Positions 30,443 through 40,097 are shown, numbered from the stretch's first letter. The stretch is 64,000 bases of DNA from Proteus hauseri ATCC 700826 (GCF_001654965.1 NZ_LXEV01000011.1:1-64000), one strand, 5' to 3'. Numbers and translations are program-made. The notes: generated by a model not told the origin, from the letters alone.

Positions 30443-31524
30443 CAACTTTGATTTACGTACTAGGCTCAGACATTGTGCATCATAACAGCACAATGCTACG
30501 TTTTTTTAATGATCACCTCGTGACTGAGGCGGCGTTAACGTATAAACCTCGTTTTATCGTTGCCAGTAAAGATAGTGCTCTTCAAGCGCACTATCCTGCT
30601 TTAGAAATTGAATGCTTAGCAGATAAACAGCAGGTGGCACAGCGCGTCATTGCCCTAGCTAAAGCAGATAGAACCCAGCGATTTCTCTTTTTAGGGCAAT
30701 TCAATGCGCCTATTTGGATGGCGTTGCTAATGGGTAAAATTAAACGCTACCAATTTTGGTGGCATATTTGGGGCGCTGATCTTTATCAAGATTCAAAACA
30801 ATTAAAATTTAAGTTGTTTTATCTTTTGCGTAAATTGGCACAAAAGCGTGTAGGGCGCGTGTTTGGTACACGGGGTGACCTTAACTATTTTGCGCAATCT
30901 AACGTGAATATTCCTGCAAGTTTGCTCTATTTCCCAACCCGAATGGATCCTAAACTTACGGTTACAGAGAAAAAGGGAATTGATGAGCAGCAAATGACTA
31001 TCTTGCTCGGTAATTCTGGGGATAAATCTAACCGTCATATTGATGCACTAAATGCGATAGCGGAACAATTTGGTCAACGAGCTAAAGTGATTATTCCAAT
31101 GGGATATCCTGAAAATAACGATGCCTATATCCAAGAAGTTTCTCAAGCCGCTGATGAATTGTTTGTAACAGGTAACGTAGAGATATTACGTGAAAAACTG
31201 GCCTTTGATGATTACCTGGCTTTACTGAAAACCTGTAATTTGGGTTATTTTATTTTCCATCGTCAGCAAGGCATTGGTACGTTGTGTTTGCTTATCCAAT
31301 TCGCCATTCCTTTTGTTATCAGCAGACAAAACCCATTCTGGCAAGATTTAACGGAGCAGAGTGTGCCCGTATTTTTCTCTGGTGATAAGCTTGATGTGCC
31401 ATTAATTGAAGAAGCCCAACGTCAATTATTAATGTTAAATCGTGATGAGATTACCTTCTTCGCCCCTAATTTTACGCAGGGTTGGAAACAATTAATTGAG
31501 ATGAGCACAGGAGAGCCGCAATGA
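30439..31524 (+). CDS. wecF: TDP-Fuc4NAc:lipid II Fuc4NAc transferase
   Basis: A 361-residue GT56-family glycosyltransferase adding the third ECA sugar, at the cytoplasmic face. Conserved: [45 protein letters not shown] and ENPFWQD-like [14 protein letters not shown] 30439 overlaps the wzxE TGA (ATGA). Nearly the E. coli length (359). Confidence 0.94.
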   Translation: MTTLIYVLGSDIVHHNSTMLRFFNDHLVTEAALTYKPRFIVASKDSALQAHYPALEIECLADKQQVAQRVIALAKADRTQRFLFLGQFNAPIWMALLMGKIKRYQFWWHIWGADLYQDSKQLKFKLFYLLRKLAQKRVGRVFGTRGDLNYFAQSNVNIPASLLYFPTRMDPKLTVTEKKGIDEQQMTILLGNSGDKSNRHIDALNAIAEQFGQRAKVIIPMGYPENNDAYIQEVSQAADELFVTGNVEILREKLAFDDYLALLKTCNLGYFIFHRQQGIGTLCLLIQFAIPFVISRQNPFWQDLTEQSVPVFFSGDKLDVPLIEEAQRQLLMLNRDEITFFAPNFTQGWKQLIEMSTGEPQ

Positions 31525-32885
31525 CATTGGCGGAATTAGGCGGACTCACGCTTGTCTATTTTATCTCCTTGGGTTTTATTTTATTGCTGACTTATCAAGA
31601 GTTTCGTCGGGTTCGCTTTAATTTTAATGTCTTTTTTTCCATGCTCTATTTATTGACCTTCTATTTTGGTTTTCCTCTTACCTGTATGTTGGTCTTTCAG
31701 TTTGATGTGGCGGTTGTTCCCGTTGATGCGTTACTACATGCGTTATTAGCCTCTACAAGCTTCTATGCGATTTATTATGTCACTTATAAGGTTAGGCTAA
31801 GAAAACCTACTAGTGGCCCATCTAGGCCGCTATTTACGATGAATCGAGTAGAAACCAATCTAACCTGGATCCTGTTAGCGCTTATTGCCTTTGTGACGGT
31901 AGGAATTTTCTTTTTACAAAATGGTTTCTTACTGTTTAAGTTAAAAACCTATAGCCAAATTTTTTCTAGTCAGGTTTCTGGTGTTGCGCTTAAGCGGTTC
32001 TTTTACTTCTTTATCCCTGCAATGCTGGTGGTCTATTTCTTAAAACCAACGCAACAGCGCTGGATTTTCTTTTTATGCGCCACCGTTGGTTTTGGTATTC
32101 TGACTTACATTATTGTAGGTGGAACACGCGCTAATATTATTATCGCTTTTGCGCTGTTTTTATTTATTGGCATTGTTCGTGGCTGGATAACGTTATGGAT
32201 GCTGATTGCCGCGGGTGTTATGAGTATTGTAGGCATGTTTTGGCTGGCATTAAAGCGCTATGGGCTTGATGTCAGCGGTGCTGAAGCATTTTATACCTTT
32301 TTATATTTAACGCGTGATACGTTCTCACCTTGGGAAAACCTCGCACTATTACTGAATAATTACGACAAAATAGAGTTCCAAGGTTTGGCTCCTATCATTC
32401 GTGATTTTTATGTCTTTATTCCTTCTTGGGTATGGCCAGAACGTCCTGATGTTGTTCTTAATTCAGCAAACTACTTTACGTGGGAAGTGTTGAATTATCA
32501 TGCTGGGCTAGCGATTTCTCCGACTTTAATCGGATCACTCGTTGTGATGGGAGGGGTTGTATTTATTCCATTAGGTGCGGTTGTGGTTGGGCTTATCATT
32601 AAATGGTTTGATTGGCTTTATCAGCAGGGTGTAAATGAATCCAATCGCTACAAATCAGCCATATTACAAGCATTTTGTTTTGGTGCTATTTTTAACATGA
32701 TAGTGCTGGCGCGAGAAGGTGTTGATTCTTTTGTCTCTCGTGTTGTCTTCTTCTGTCTTATTTTTGGTTTATGTTTAGTTATTGCAAAACTACTCTATTG
32801 GTTATTTGAGAGTGCGGGATTAATCCGTCACTATGTAACAAGCCAAATGAGTAATAAACCTCGTTTAGAGAAAAAGGAAAAATAA
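31521..32885 (+). CDS. wzyE: WzyE, ECA polymerase
   Basis: A 454-residue inner-membrane protein with roughly eleven helices that polymerises ECA repeats in the periplasm. The long conserved loop includes [33 protein letters not shown] and [20 protein letters not shown]. It overlaps wecF by four bases (ATGA), and its stop shares one base with the wecG ATG. Confidence 0.95.
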   Translation: MTLAELGGLTLVYFISLGFILLLTYQEFRRVRFNFNVFFSMLYLLTFYFGFPLTCMLVFQFDVAVVPVDALLHALLASTSFYAIYYVTYKVRLRKPTSGPSRPLFTMNRVETNLTWILLALIAFVTVGIFFLQNGFLLFKLKTYSQIFSSQVSGVALKRFFYFFIPAMLVVYFLKPTQQRWIFFLCATVGFGILTYIIVGGTRANIIIAFALFLFIGIVRGWITLWMLIAAGVMSIVGMFWLALKRYGLDVSGAEAFYTFLYLTRDTFSPWENLALLLNNYDKIEFQGLAPIIRDFYVFIPSWVWPERPDVVLNSANYFTWEVLNYHAGLAISPTLIGSLVVMGGVVFIPLGAVVVGLIIKWFDWLYQQGVNESNRYKSAILQAFCFGAIFNMIVLAREGVDSFVSRVVFFCLIFGLCLVIAKLLYWLFESAGLIRHYVTSQMSNKPRLEKKEK

Positions 32886-33622
32886 TGGAATCGAATTCAA
32901 TTCCGAAGTATTCAATCCGCGGACATAGCATCTGGGGATTTCGAGATATGAAACATTTTCTGGATTATCTTTATGAGGATACGCAAATTAAGACTGGTTC
33001 ACTCATTGCGCTTAATGCTGAAAAAATTCTTAATGCTGAGACGAATAGTTCTTTGAATGAGCAGTTAAAAGAAGCTGATTATCTCTATGCTGATGGAATT
33101 AGTGTCGTGCGAGGTATTCGCCGTAAATACCCAGAAGCCCAAGTTTCGCGTATTGCTGGTGCTGACTTATGGGAAGCATTAATGGAAAGAGCAGGTAAAG
33201 AAGGAACGCCTGTCTTTTTAGTGGGTGGTAAGCCTGAGGTTTTATCTCAAACAGAAGATAAACTGAAATCGCAATGGAACGTTAATATAGTAGGGAGCCA
33301 GGATGGTTATTTTACACCACAAGATAGAGATGCTTTGTTTGAGCGTATAAAAGCGTCTGGTGCGAAAATTATTACTATTGCGATGGGTTCACCTAAACAA
33401 GAGTTATTTATTCGCGCATGTCGTGAAACTCTCCCAGATGCGTTATATATGGGTGTTGGTGGCACTTATGATGTTTTTACTGGGCACGTTAAAAGAGCGC
33501 CTAAGGCGTGGCAGAACCTTGGTTTAGAGTGGTTATACCGTTTATTGTCACAACCAAGCAGGATTAAACGTCAATTTAAGCTATTAAAATTTGTCGGTTA
33601 CTACTATTCCAATAAATTATAA
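32885..33622 (+). CDS. wecG: UDP-ManNAcA transferase
   Basis: A 245-residue GT26 (WecB/TagA/CpsF) glycosyltransferase that adds ManNAcA to lipid I, making ECA lipid II. Family motifs: [56 protein letters not shown] and [11 protein letters not shown]. Last gene of the cluster. No strong terminator is visible in the 175 bp before the tRNA promoter. Confidence 0.95.
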   Translation: MESNSIPKYSIRGHSIWGFRDMKHFLDYLYEDTQIKTGSLIALNAEKILNAETNSSLNEQLKEADYLYADGISVVRGIRRKYPEAQVSRIAGADLWEALMERAGKEGTPVFLVGGKPEVLSQTEDKLKSQWNVNIVGSQDGYFTPQDRDALFERIKASGAKIITIAMGSPKQELFIRACRETLPDALYMGVGGTYDVFTGHVKRAPKAWQNLGLEWLYRLLSQPSRIKRQFKLLKFVGYYYSNKL

Positions 33623-33798
33623 GGCTAGAGAACCCGTTTTTATTAGGTTTAATGTATTAATGTAGAAATAATAGTATTTAACAAGTATATTGATTGTTCG
33701 AATATTATACTGATGGGGCGTTAGATGCGTAAAAACGCTCCATTTATCGACGAAATGCACAAACTATCGTCAAACAGATTTTTTTTTTCAAAAAGCAC

Positions 33799-33827
33799 TA
33801 GACAGACAGTGCGTAAATCCGTACTAT
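33799..33827 (+). promoter_or_regulatory. Sigma-70 promoter of the tRNA operon
   Basis: TAGACA (33799-33804) and TACTAT (33822-33827) are separated by 17 bases. They lie 22 nt before tRNA-Arg, with a C/T-rich discriminator CCTCTCCC of the kind linked to stringent control of stable RNA genes. Confidence 0.7.
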
Positions 33828-33848
33828 CCTCTCCCGCAACGGCGTGAA

Positions 33849-33925
<77 letters not shown>

Positions 33926-33990
33926 ATAAAAAGCGTGCTAAGAGTTACGGTGAAGAACGTTGTTGTAGAAGTAAATAAGATAGCTGTTAT

Positions 33991-34067
33991 GGTGGCTATA
34001 GCTCAGTTGGTAGAGCCCTGGATTGTGATTCCAGTTGTCGTGGGTTCGAGTCCCATTAGCCACCCCA
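33991..34067 (+). tRNA. hisR: tRNA-His (anticodon GTG)
   Basis: A 77-nt cloverleaf including the extra 5' G (G-1) that is characteristic of tRNA-His, opposite the discriminator C. Anticodon loop TTGTGAT, T-arm GTGGGTTCGAGTCCCAT, encoded CCA. Confidence 0.97.
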
Positions 34068-34089
34068 TCTTATCTTAGTTTTTGTTTAT

Positions 34090-34176
34090 GCGAGGGTGGC
34101 GGAATTGGTAGACGCGCTAGCTTCAGGTGTTAGTGTCCTAACGGACGTGGGGGTTCAAGTCCCCCCCTTCGCACCA
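34090..34176 (+). tRNA. leuT: tRNA-Leu (anticodon CAG)
   Basis: An 87-nt class II tRNA with a long variable arm (TGTCCTAACGGACGT), anticodon loop TTCAGGT, T-arm GGGGGTTCAAGTCCCCC and encoded CCA. Confidence 0.97.
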
Positions 34177-34203
34177 TAAACAAGATAAGAACAGTGATTC
34201 AAA

Positions 34204-34280
34204 CGGCGAGTAGCGCAGCCTGGTAGCGCAACTGGTTTGGGACCAGTGGGTCGGAGGTTCGAATCCTCTCTCGCCGACCA
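34204..34280 (+). tRNA. proM: tRNA-Pro (anticodon TGG)
   Basis: A 77-nt cloverleaf: acceptor CGGCGAG/CTCGCCG, anticodon loop TTTGGGA, T-arm GGAGGTTCGAATCCTCT, encoded CCA. Last gene of the operon. Confidence 0.97.
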
Positions 34281-34288
34281 TATTAAGA

Positions 34289-34316
34289 AAAAGCCCCGAT
34301 TTTATCGGGGCTTTTT
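34289..34316 (+). terminator. Terminator of the tRNA operon
   Basis: A perfect 10-bp stem AAGCCCCGAT / ATCGGGGCTT with a TTT loop and a T5 tail, starting 10 nt after tRNA-Pro. Confidence 0.92.
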
Positions 34317-34358
34317 CGCATCTGTCGTTTACATTTTGCCATTGTGCGATTTGTCCTG

Positions 34359-34382
34359 CATATCCATATCCATATCCATATC
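34359..34382. repeat. Hexanucleotide tandem repeat (CATATC)4
   Basis: Four perfect tandem copies of CATATC, followed by a partial fifth (CAT). It lies between the tRNA operon terminator and the GlmZ control region. No gene spans it convincingly, so a phase-variation role is not evident. Confidence 0.9.
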
Positions 34383-34674
34383 CATTATCTATAAATTATT
34401 TATGCTAACGTTAGCGACAAAATCTGTGGGTTATATATTAGGTTCGTTGAACCCTCTTTCACGTGAGTAAAGCGGCTATTTTCATTTTTTATCCTCTCTC
34501 TCTTCATTGCTATTTATTGATGAGAAAGATACCTTTCCGCGTCTTATTACTGTTCTCACTTAAGCGTTATTGATAATTTACTTTACCGCCATATATCGCA
34601 CTTCAAATAAAGATGAATACTCAATATTAAATTAAAGGTTATAACTATATGAATAATAATAATTTTATTTGATT

Positions 34675-34692
34675 TGTCGGCAAATGCCAACA
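34675..34692 (+). promoter_or_regulatory. GlrR-like activator site 1 for glmZ
   Basis: TGTC-N10-AACA, one mismatch to the TGTC-N10-GACA consensus I recall for the response regulator GlrR (YfhA). Its centre is 32 bp (about three helical turns) from site 2. Confidence 0.6.
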
Positions 34693-34706
34693 GTGGGCTA
34701 TTTTTA

Positions 34707-34724
34707 TGTCTCCAATAGGTGACA
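34707..34724 (+). promoter_or_regulatory. GlrR-like activator site 2 for glmZ
   Basis: TGTC-TCCAATAGGT-GACA, a perfect match to TGTC-N10-GACA. It is the central and best of three such sites. Located about 260 bp upstream of the GlmZ start, a distance suited to a sigma-54 enhancer site. Confidence 0.75.
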
Positions 34725-34770
34725 TTTAACTTTATGATTTTAAAGAATTAAATATTCAAGTGCCATTTGT

Positions 34771-34788
34771 TGTCGTGAAAAAGAGACG
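34771..34788 (+). promoter_or_regulatory. GlrR-like activator site 3 for glmZ
   Basis: TGTC-N10-GACG, one mismatch to the consensus. Its centre is 64 bp (about six helical turns) from site 2, so all three sites can sit on the same face of the helix. A weak IHF-like match, ATTCAG-TAGG-TTA, lies at 34896-34908, between the sites and the promoter. Confidence 0.6.
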
Positions 34789-34956
34789 AATAGGTAGCCT
34801 TATTTTTTATTTCCCATTTAGCAATAGAATAATGAAACCATGAATAGCACTTCTTTTGTTATTAAAAATGAGTAAAGGCAAATAGGGTAACCAAAATTCA
34901 GTAGGTTAGCTTTTATAAGTTGAGGCATCTATTTTGTGTATCAGACAAAGAAAACT

Positions 34957-34972
34957 TGGCACACTAAATGCA
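34957..34972 (+). promoter_or_regulatory. Sigma-54 promoter of glmZ
   Basis: TGGCAC-ACTAA-ATGCA, one mismatch to TGGCAC-N5-TTGCA. The invariant GG (34958-34959) and GC (34970-34971) are ten bases apart, and the predicted GlmZ first base (34984) is 13 bases after the GC, as expected for RpoN promoters. I see no clear sigma-70 -10/-35 pair overlapping it. Confidence 0.8.
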
Positions 34973-34983
34973 TTAATTAGTTC

Positions 34984-35187
34984 GTAGATGCTCATTCCAC
35001 TCCTTATGACAGCATTGGCTTCATAAACCTAGGAATGATGCAGAGCCGATTATTCGGTGCCTACGTCCACGTTATCGATGAACATCATTCATCATCAACA
35101 GGACGAAACGTTGAGTGAGGCACCATCCGTCTGTAGACCTGATTGTATATTTATGCACCTGTATTTTGTATACAGGTGTTTTTTTTT
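34984..35187 (+). ncRNA. glmZ: GlmZ small RNA
   Basis: About 204 nt, recognised from conserved blocks of E. coli GlmZ: 5' GTAGATGCTCATTCCA(C/T), then TCATAAACCTAGGAATGA, CGCAGAGCCG-like TGCAGAGCCGAT, TCGTCCAC-like ACGTCCACG, and the 3' block ACGTTGAGTGAGGCACCA near the site that pairs with glmS mRNA. It ends in a terminator (CACCTGTAT / ATACAGGTG, then T9). GlmZ with Hfq activates translation of glmS, encoding glucosamine-6-phosphate synthase; RapZ and RNase E inactivate it, and GlmY protects it. The position upstream of hemY is the same as in E. coli. Confidence 0.92.
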
Positions 35188-35332
35188 GCTTCTTTTTTGT
35201 GATAGATGTTTTTTTGAATCTGTGTATCGCAATATTCCTGCCCATTTCAAATACTAAGTTACCTTTTTTGTATTCATAGAATTATCAGGCTATTATCCTT
35301 CGGCGATATATTGCTGAAGAGAGCATAACACA

Positions 35333-35654
35333 ATGAACGATAAACAAAATGCACGCCTTGCAGAAGAACGGTTGTTTCTTATTGAGAAATTTGGCCCTCT
35401 GCTATTTTTTTTGATCCCATTGATTATTTTGATCGTTGGTGGAAAAGAGGGGGACTCACAATGTGTTATTTGTTTGTCAGGGAATTGCGATAGTTTATAT
35501 TGGCGTTTTTTATCAAGCCAGAAAACGCTATCTAGCCTATCAGCAAGAAAATGCTAAAGAGGTTCCGAGTCGTTTTTATCGTATTGCGTGGGGATATATC
35601 TTATTGGCGGTTTGTGTTGAAATTGTTTTGCTATTTTTGATTTGGCTACCGTAG
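35333..35654 (+). pseudogene. Small membrane protein gene with a +1 frameshift
   Basis: An ATG frame at 35333 reads MNDKQNARLAEERLFLIEKF followed by a hydrophobic helix (GPLLFFLIPLIILIVGG). Near a G5 run (35449-35453) it becomes nonsense-like, with several Cys, and stops at 35557. The frame one base further on is open from 35433 to 35654. It carries two more hydrophobic helices (LFVCQGIAIVYIGVFYQ and WGYILLAVCVEIVLLFLIWL) joined by a basic, Tyr-rich loop. Removing one G gives a coherent protein of about 106 residues with three membrane segments. It could be a decayed gene, a sequencing error or programmed frameshifting. Family not recognised. Confidence 0.65.
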
Positions 35655-35670
35655 TTTAGTTGTTATTAAA

Positions 35671-35698
35671 AATAAAAAACCCCTCGCTAGGGAGGGGC
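35671..35698 (-). terminator. Terminator of the hemCDXY operon
   Basis: Stem CCCCTC / GAGGGG with a six-base loop. Read on the minus strand it is followed by TTTTTTATTTTT, so it ends transcription coming from hemY. Confidence 0.85.
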
Positions 35699-35720
35699 AT
35701 GGAGATTTGGGTTTAAATGG

Positions 35721-36941
35721 CTATTTACTTTTTTTAGGCTCTTCAAAAATAACAGAGTCTTTTTTCAAGGTCATTAATAGCGCATCTTTACGCACTTTCG
35801 CAGACTCTTCTGGTTTTTTCTGTTTATCTAATGCATCAGCAAGCCATGCAAAATCATGTACATCAGGTCGCTGTTTTAATGCATTACGAAAAGCGTTTTC
35901 TGCTTCAGTCCATTTGCCTTGTTGCATTGAAATTTGCCCCAATGTACTGTTTAACAAAGGTGTTGGTCCATGTTGCTTTATCAGTGTATTGAGTACTTTT
36001 AAAACCGCTGTTGCATCTGTATTTTTCAGGCGCGGAAGCAATAAGATCAGACGTTCATCATAGTGACGTTTAATACCCTCTAAAATGATCGTTTGGGCGG
36101 TATCAGGATCATTACATTCAATAAGATGTTCAGCGAGTACAACGCGTAATGCATTATCGTGCTGAATTTTACGTGGTTGTGCTTTCCACCAATTTTTCAG
36201 TCCATCGCAACCGCTTTCAGACATTTTCTGACCCATAATACCGATATAAGCATTTTGGCGCAGTTGGTTTAATTCATCATCGCTATGTAATTCAACTTTT
36301 TGCATTGAAGGAATAATATCTAACAATGCCTGCCATGCAGCCGTGCGGGTGTAAGCTGTTTCAGCTAAACGCAGTACTTCAGGGTGACGAGGTGCTTGAT
36401 TTAACAACTCATCGACACCCGTACGAGCAGCGTAATTTTCATTTTGGTCTAATAAAATACGCACTCGGGTAATATCAACAGGGAGTTGGTTGGTATCCGC
36501 CAGTTCACTCGCACGTTCAAGATATTGCTGAACGCGGAATTCATCACCCCGTTGTTGCGCTGCCTCTGCGGCAAGAAGGTAGTTCACGACAGGTTGCTCT
36601 GCATAATCGGCATTGCGACTCATCAGTTTTTCAACTTGTTTAAAATCACCTTCAGCTAATTTCATTAGCGCTAGACTAGTTTGTTTACGTGCGCGGTTGC
36701 GTCGACGAAAAGAAAACCAGCTGTAAGCTTTTGATCCCGTTCCAATAAAGCGACGATAGCCCCAACCAATAAGTAACAAAGCCAGTTGAAGTAAAATAAA
36801 CATGATAACGACACTGGTAACACTGGTTTCGATATCCCAATCGTCGGTTTGTATAAGAACATAACCCTGATGACCCGCTAGCACTGGGCCAAAAATAACG
36901 CCAGCAATCAGTACCACAAAAAGGAGCAATACTTTTAACAT
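35721..36941 (-). CDS. hemY: HemY, inner-membrane TPR protein
   Basis: A 406-residue protein of the enterobacterial HemY family (unrelated to the protoporphyrinogen oxidase also called HemY). Two N-terminal membrane helices (residues 2-22 and about 41-62) precede a basic stretch (RRRNRARKQ) and TPR-like repeats over the rest (for example LGQISMQQGKWTEAENAFRNAL). A link to late tetrapyrrole metabolism is based on operon position. It follows hemX by four bases. Confidence 0.92.
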   Translation of the reverse strand: MLKVLLLFVVLIAGVIFGPVLAGHQGYVLIQTDDWDIETSVTSVVIMFILLQLALLLIGWGYRRFIGTGSKAYSWFSFRRRNRARKQTSLALMKLAEGDFKQVEKLMSRNADYAEQPVVNYLLAAEAAQQRGDEFRVQQYLERASELADTNQLPVDITRVRILLDQNENYAARTGVDELLNQAPRHPEVLRLAETAYTRTAAWQALLDIIPSMQKVELHSDDELNQLRQNAYIGIMGQKMSESGCDGLKNWWKAQPRKIQHDNALRVVLAEHLIECNDPDTAQTIILEGIKRHYDERLILLLPRLKNTDATAVLKVLNTLIKQHGPTPLLNSTLGQISMQQGKWTEAENAFRNALKQRPDVHDFAWLADALDKQKKPEESAKVRKDALLMTLKKDSVIFEEPKKSK

Positions 36942-36945
36942 GCGA

Positions 36946-38196
36946 TTATTCTCCCTGTGGTGTTACAGTTTCTGTTGTTGCACTGTCAGTAACCGTATTC
37001 GTTGTAGCATCTGCAACTGGGTTTTCAGCTTCAGTAACTTGAGCACCTTGAGCTTCAACAGCCTCAGGTTGCGTATATTCACTTTGAGTGAGTAAATTAC
37101 GAATTTGCTTTTCAACACGTTTTTCTAACAGTGTGGGACTTTTTAGTTCGGCAGGCATTGCTAGGGTAATAGGTTGTTTCTCAAGGGCAGATACCATATC
37201 TAAAAATGCCGTTGTATTCGGATCAGTCGTATCAAAATAAGAACGAACCCAGGTAGACACCGCTTCAAGTGATTGTTGATAAATCTCAGTTTGATGACGC
37301 GGAACAGCTTGAGACGCAATTAATAGACGCGAGCGAATATTTTCACGTAAATAAATATCTTGGTTTGGTGCTAATAAAGGAACGGCAGCTGTATCACGGC
37401 GACGAATGGTAATAAAGTCATCCATAAAGCTTTTCCAGCTCTTACTGAGGTTTTCTTTCCAGTCAGAAAGTGAACCTGAAATGGCTTCATCATTTTTATC
37501 CATTGGCGCACCATTACGTTCAAAACCAGATAAACGTAAATTATCAACCTGATTCGCTAATTGATTAAGCTGTAAAATAATACCATCGTTATCAATTTTA
37601 GCTAATGCAGAAAGGTTGCCGATATCTTCATTAATAGCACGACGAATTTCCAATAAACTTGGATCATTCATTTCAGCTAAGCTGCTGTCAGCGCCTTTTA
37701 ATAAGCTTACTGCAGTAACAACATCTTGGTCATTCCAAAGCTTACGACCTGCCATTTTTACCATAAAATCAGCTTGAGCAAGTAGCCAGCTTTTTACGTC
37801 AGCACTTGAAATGGCGGCAAATCGAGCTTGAAGATCTTGAAGTTGGCGCTCTGTAATTTGGCGTTCATTTTGTAGCTTATCAATAGTCAGCTTTTGTGAA
37901 TTAAACATACTATCGATATTATCAAAACGCTGTTGATAAGAGTCTTGTAATTGCTGTAGTTGCGCTAGATCTGTTTTAAGCGATTGGTTTTCATCACTTA
38001 AACGTAATGTTTGCTGGTTGGTGTAAGAGTAAAGCCCACCACCAATTGCTAAGATAACGATAATCGCAACAGCACTAGCAATTAGACCTGAACGTTTATT
38101 ATTAACAGGTTTAACTTCCTGATAGCGGACATCTTCATCAGCTTTCGATGCACCTTTTTGCAAGTCATTTTCATTGATATTTTTCTGTTCCGTCAT
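36946..38196 (-). CDS. hemX: HemX family protein
   Basis: A 416-residue protein long labelled uroporphyrinogen-III C-methyltransferase, although it lacks the SAM-methyltransferase fold, so enzyme activity should not be assumed. Architecture: polar N-terminus, one membrane helix at about 36-56 (GLIASAVAIIVILAIGGGLY), a periplasmic coiled coil (about 60-130, rich in Gln/Leu), an alpha-helical domain, and a low-complexity Thr/Ala/Glu tail. The tail makes it some 20 residues longer than the E. coli protein. Confidence 0.9.
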   Translation of the reverse strand: MTEQKNINENDLQKGASKADEDVRYQEVKPVNNKRSGLIASAVAIIVILAIGGGLYSYTNQQTLRLSDENQSLKTDLAQLQQLQDSYQQRFDNIDSMFNSQKLTIDKLQNERQITERQLQDLQARFAAISSADVKSWLLAQADFMVKMAGRKLWNDQDVVTAVSLLKGADSSLAEMNDPSLLEIRRAINEDIGNLSALAKIDNDGIILQLNQLANQVDNLRLSGFERNGAPMDKNDEAISGSLSDWKENLSKSWKSFMDDFITIRRRDTAAVPLLAPNQDIYLRENIRSRLLIASQAVPRHQTEIYQQSLEAVSTWVRSYFDTTDPNTTAFLDMVSALEKQPITLAMPAELKSPTLLEKRVEKQIRNLLTQSEYTQPEAVEAQGAQVTEAENPVADATTNTVTDSATTETVTPQGE

Positions 38197-38216
38197 ATCG
38201 GTGTCTCATTTAGGTT

Positions 38217-38954
38217 CTATATTAATGCACGAAATAAAGCATCATTATTGGCACTATCAGCAACGGTGATATTTTTCCACCCTAGTGTTTCTGCTATTGT
38301 TGCTAATCGTTTACTTACAACAATCAAACGGCAGTGTAACAGCCATGCTTTTTTAGGTTCAGTGACCAGATCAAAAAGTTGTTGCAACATTTCGCCGCTC
38401 GTCACCACCAGTGTTTCAATCTGTGCGTTTTGCCACTGAGCGCTAAATGTCTCTGGCGAGTAATCAATAAATAGACGTTGATAGCACTCACACTCATCAA
38501 CTATCGCGCCGCGTTGGCGTAGTGTGGCGGCAAGTAAATCTCTGCCACCATTCCCTCTAAGTAGTAAAACTCGTTTCTTTGCTACCTGATTGAGTTCAGG
38601 GAGTGTGAGTAAGTCTTCACTCGTTTCTCCATACTCAGGGTAACTGATAGTAAGACCACTTAAACTTTGAAATTCTTTTGCAGTACTCGAACCTATTCCA
38701 TAATAGAATAGCGTATCTGGCCATGATTGTTGTAATTGATTTAACTGCCAGTTTGCGTACGACACCGCATTTTTAGAAAGAAGAAAAAGGCAATCACTCG
38801 GCCGAAGCTCATCTAGCTTAGTTTTTAATAAAGGTAGCTCTCGACCAGCGGCTATCTTTATTAAAGGAGCTAGAAAGGCTTGTTTTCCTGCATTATTTAA
38901 GCGTTGTACTAGTGCTTGTCCTGCGGGATTTGGACGCGTGATAAGAATACTCAT
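38217..38954 (-). CDS. hemD: Uroporphyrinogen-III synthase
   Basis: A 245-residue cytosolic enzyme that cyclises hydroxymethylbilane with inversion of ring D. The start [19 protein letters not shown] is typical of the family; conserved [20 protein letters not shown] follows. Overlaps the hemC stop by four bases (ATGA), so the two are coupled. Confidence 0.93.
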   Translation of the reverse strand: MSILITRPNPAGQALVQRLNNAGKQAFLAPLIKIAAGRELPLLKTKLDELRPSDCLFLLSKNAVSYANWQLNQLQQSWPDTLFYYGIGSSTAKEFQSLSGLTISYPEYGETSEDLLTLPELNQVAKKRVLLLRGNGGRDLLAATLRQRGAIVDECECYQRLFIDYSPETFSAQWQNAQIETLVVTSGEMLQQLFDLVTEPKKAWLLHCRLIVVSKRLATIAETLGWKNITVADSANNDALFRALI

Positions 38955-39892
38955 TTAGGTGCATTGCCTTGGTAGACAGCAGTTAAAATTTCTCGAGCGC
39001 CTTTATCTAATAACTCTTCAGCAAGGGAAATTCCTGCTTTTTCAGCTTCTTCTGGTGTGATTAAACGCTCGCCTCGTAAAATAGTTTCACCATCAGGTGA
39101 ACCAACAAGCGCACGTAGCCAGATTTTATCATCTTGCCAAATGGCATAACTACCAATAGGTACCTGACAACCGCCTTCGAGTCGAGTGTTCATAGCGCGT
39201 TCTGCTCTTACACAGATATCGGTACGAGTATGGTTTAGCGCATCTAATAATTTACGCGTTTCATGATCATTTAATCGACATTCAATGCCCACAGCACCTT
39301 GTCCTACGGCTGGTAAAGATTGTTCTGCAGACAATGGTGAGCGGATACGCTGCGCAAGGTTAAGACGTTTGAGTCCCGCTACAGCAAGAATAATCGCATC
39401 ATAGTCGCCGTTATCTAATTTACTTAATCGTGTACCTACGTTACCACGTAAGTCTCGGATAATAAGGTCTGGGCGCTGTGCTTTTAATTGGCATTGGCGG
39501 CGCAGACTTGAGGTTCCAACGATGCTGCCTTCTGGCAGTGCATCTAGAGAATCATAATGGTTAGAAACAAAGGCATCGCGTGGGTCTTCTCGTTCACAAA
39601 TAGTAACTAGCCCTAAGCCTTCAGGGAAATCGATAGGCACATCTTTCATAGAGTGAACTGCGATATCAGCACGAGATTCTAGTAAAGCTAATTCTAATTC
39701 TTTAACGAATAGTCCTTTACCTCCAACCTTTGCCAATGGGGTATCTAAAATGATGTCACCTTTTGTGACCATCGGTACCAGTTCGACCGCTAAGCTTGGG
39801 TAAGCAAGCTGTAGTTGTTCTTTTACATACAGAGCCTGCCACATAGCTAGGGGGCTCTGGCGGGTTGCAATACGGATGGTACTTTTTGACAT
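38951..39892 (-). CDS. hemC: Porphobilinogen deaminase (hydroxymethylbilane synthase)
   Basis: A 313-residue enzyme joining four porphobilinogens. Recognised by [52 protein letters not shown] and the dipyrromethane-cofactor cysteine in [13 protein letters not shown]. First gene of the minus-strand hemCDXY operon, divergent from cyaA, as in E. coli. Confidence 0.97.
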   Translation of the reverse strand: MSKSTIRIATRQSPLAMWQALYVKEQLQLAYPSLAVELVPMVTKGDIILDTPLAKVGGKGLFVKELELALLESRADIAVHSMKDVPIDFPEGLGLVTICEREDPRDAFVSNHYDSLDALPEGSIVGTSSLRRQCQLKAQRPDLIIRDLRGNVGTRLSKLDNGDYDAIILAVAGLKRLNLAQRIRSPLSAEQSLPAVGQGAVGIECRLNDHETRKLLDALNHTRTDICVRAERAMNTRLEGGCQVPIGSYAIWQDDKIWLRALVGSPDGETILRGERLITPEEAEKAGISLAEELLDKGAREILTAVYQGNAPK

Positions 39893-39914
39893 AATAGTAT
39901 TATCTTCCGAGCGA

Positions 39915-40097
39915 TTAGCGATATTTTTGTTTATAAATAAGGCTTTGTTTTAACATTTTAGCGCGCATTTTTCCAGTTAAGGGATCTGAGATGAGCGTTT
40001 TGATACAAAAAACGAGGACTTTTATTGCGAGAAATAAAAAGAAAGTTGAGAGAAAAAAAACAAATAATAAGAAAAAAATAAAGAAAGTACTTATCAT
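39915..40097 (-). CDS. Possible small membrane protein in the hemC-cyaA gap
   Basis: A 60-codon frame starting at 40097 (a longer version reaches 40202) encodes a very hydrophobic helix ([20 protein letters not shown]) followed by a basic polar tail ending [11 protein letters not shown]. It is in the hemC orientation, 22 bp upstream of the hemC start. The upstream ribosome site is weak (AAGA). A+T-rich DNA easily yields Phe/Leu-rich frames, so this may be spurious. No family recognised. Confidence 0.3.
   Translation of the reverse strand: MISTFFIFFLLFVFFLSTFFLFLAIKVLVFCIKTLISDPLTGKMRAKMLKQSLIYKQKYR

Noticed and set aside
34359-34382. Short tandem repeat considered as CRISPR or a phase-variable coding repeat
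   Set aside because: There are no spacers, the repeat is only six bases long, and no credible gene spans it.
35405-35412. T8 run as the site of the frameshift in the small membrane gene
   Set aside because: A shift there would run into stop codons at once in the new frame; only a point after 35433, such as the G5 run, restores an open frame.
36946-38196. Annotating hemX as a uroporphyrinogen methyltransferase enzyme
   Set aside because: No SAM-methyltransferase motifs are visible; the sequence is a membrane-anchored coiled-coil protein.
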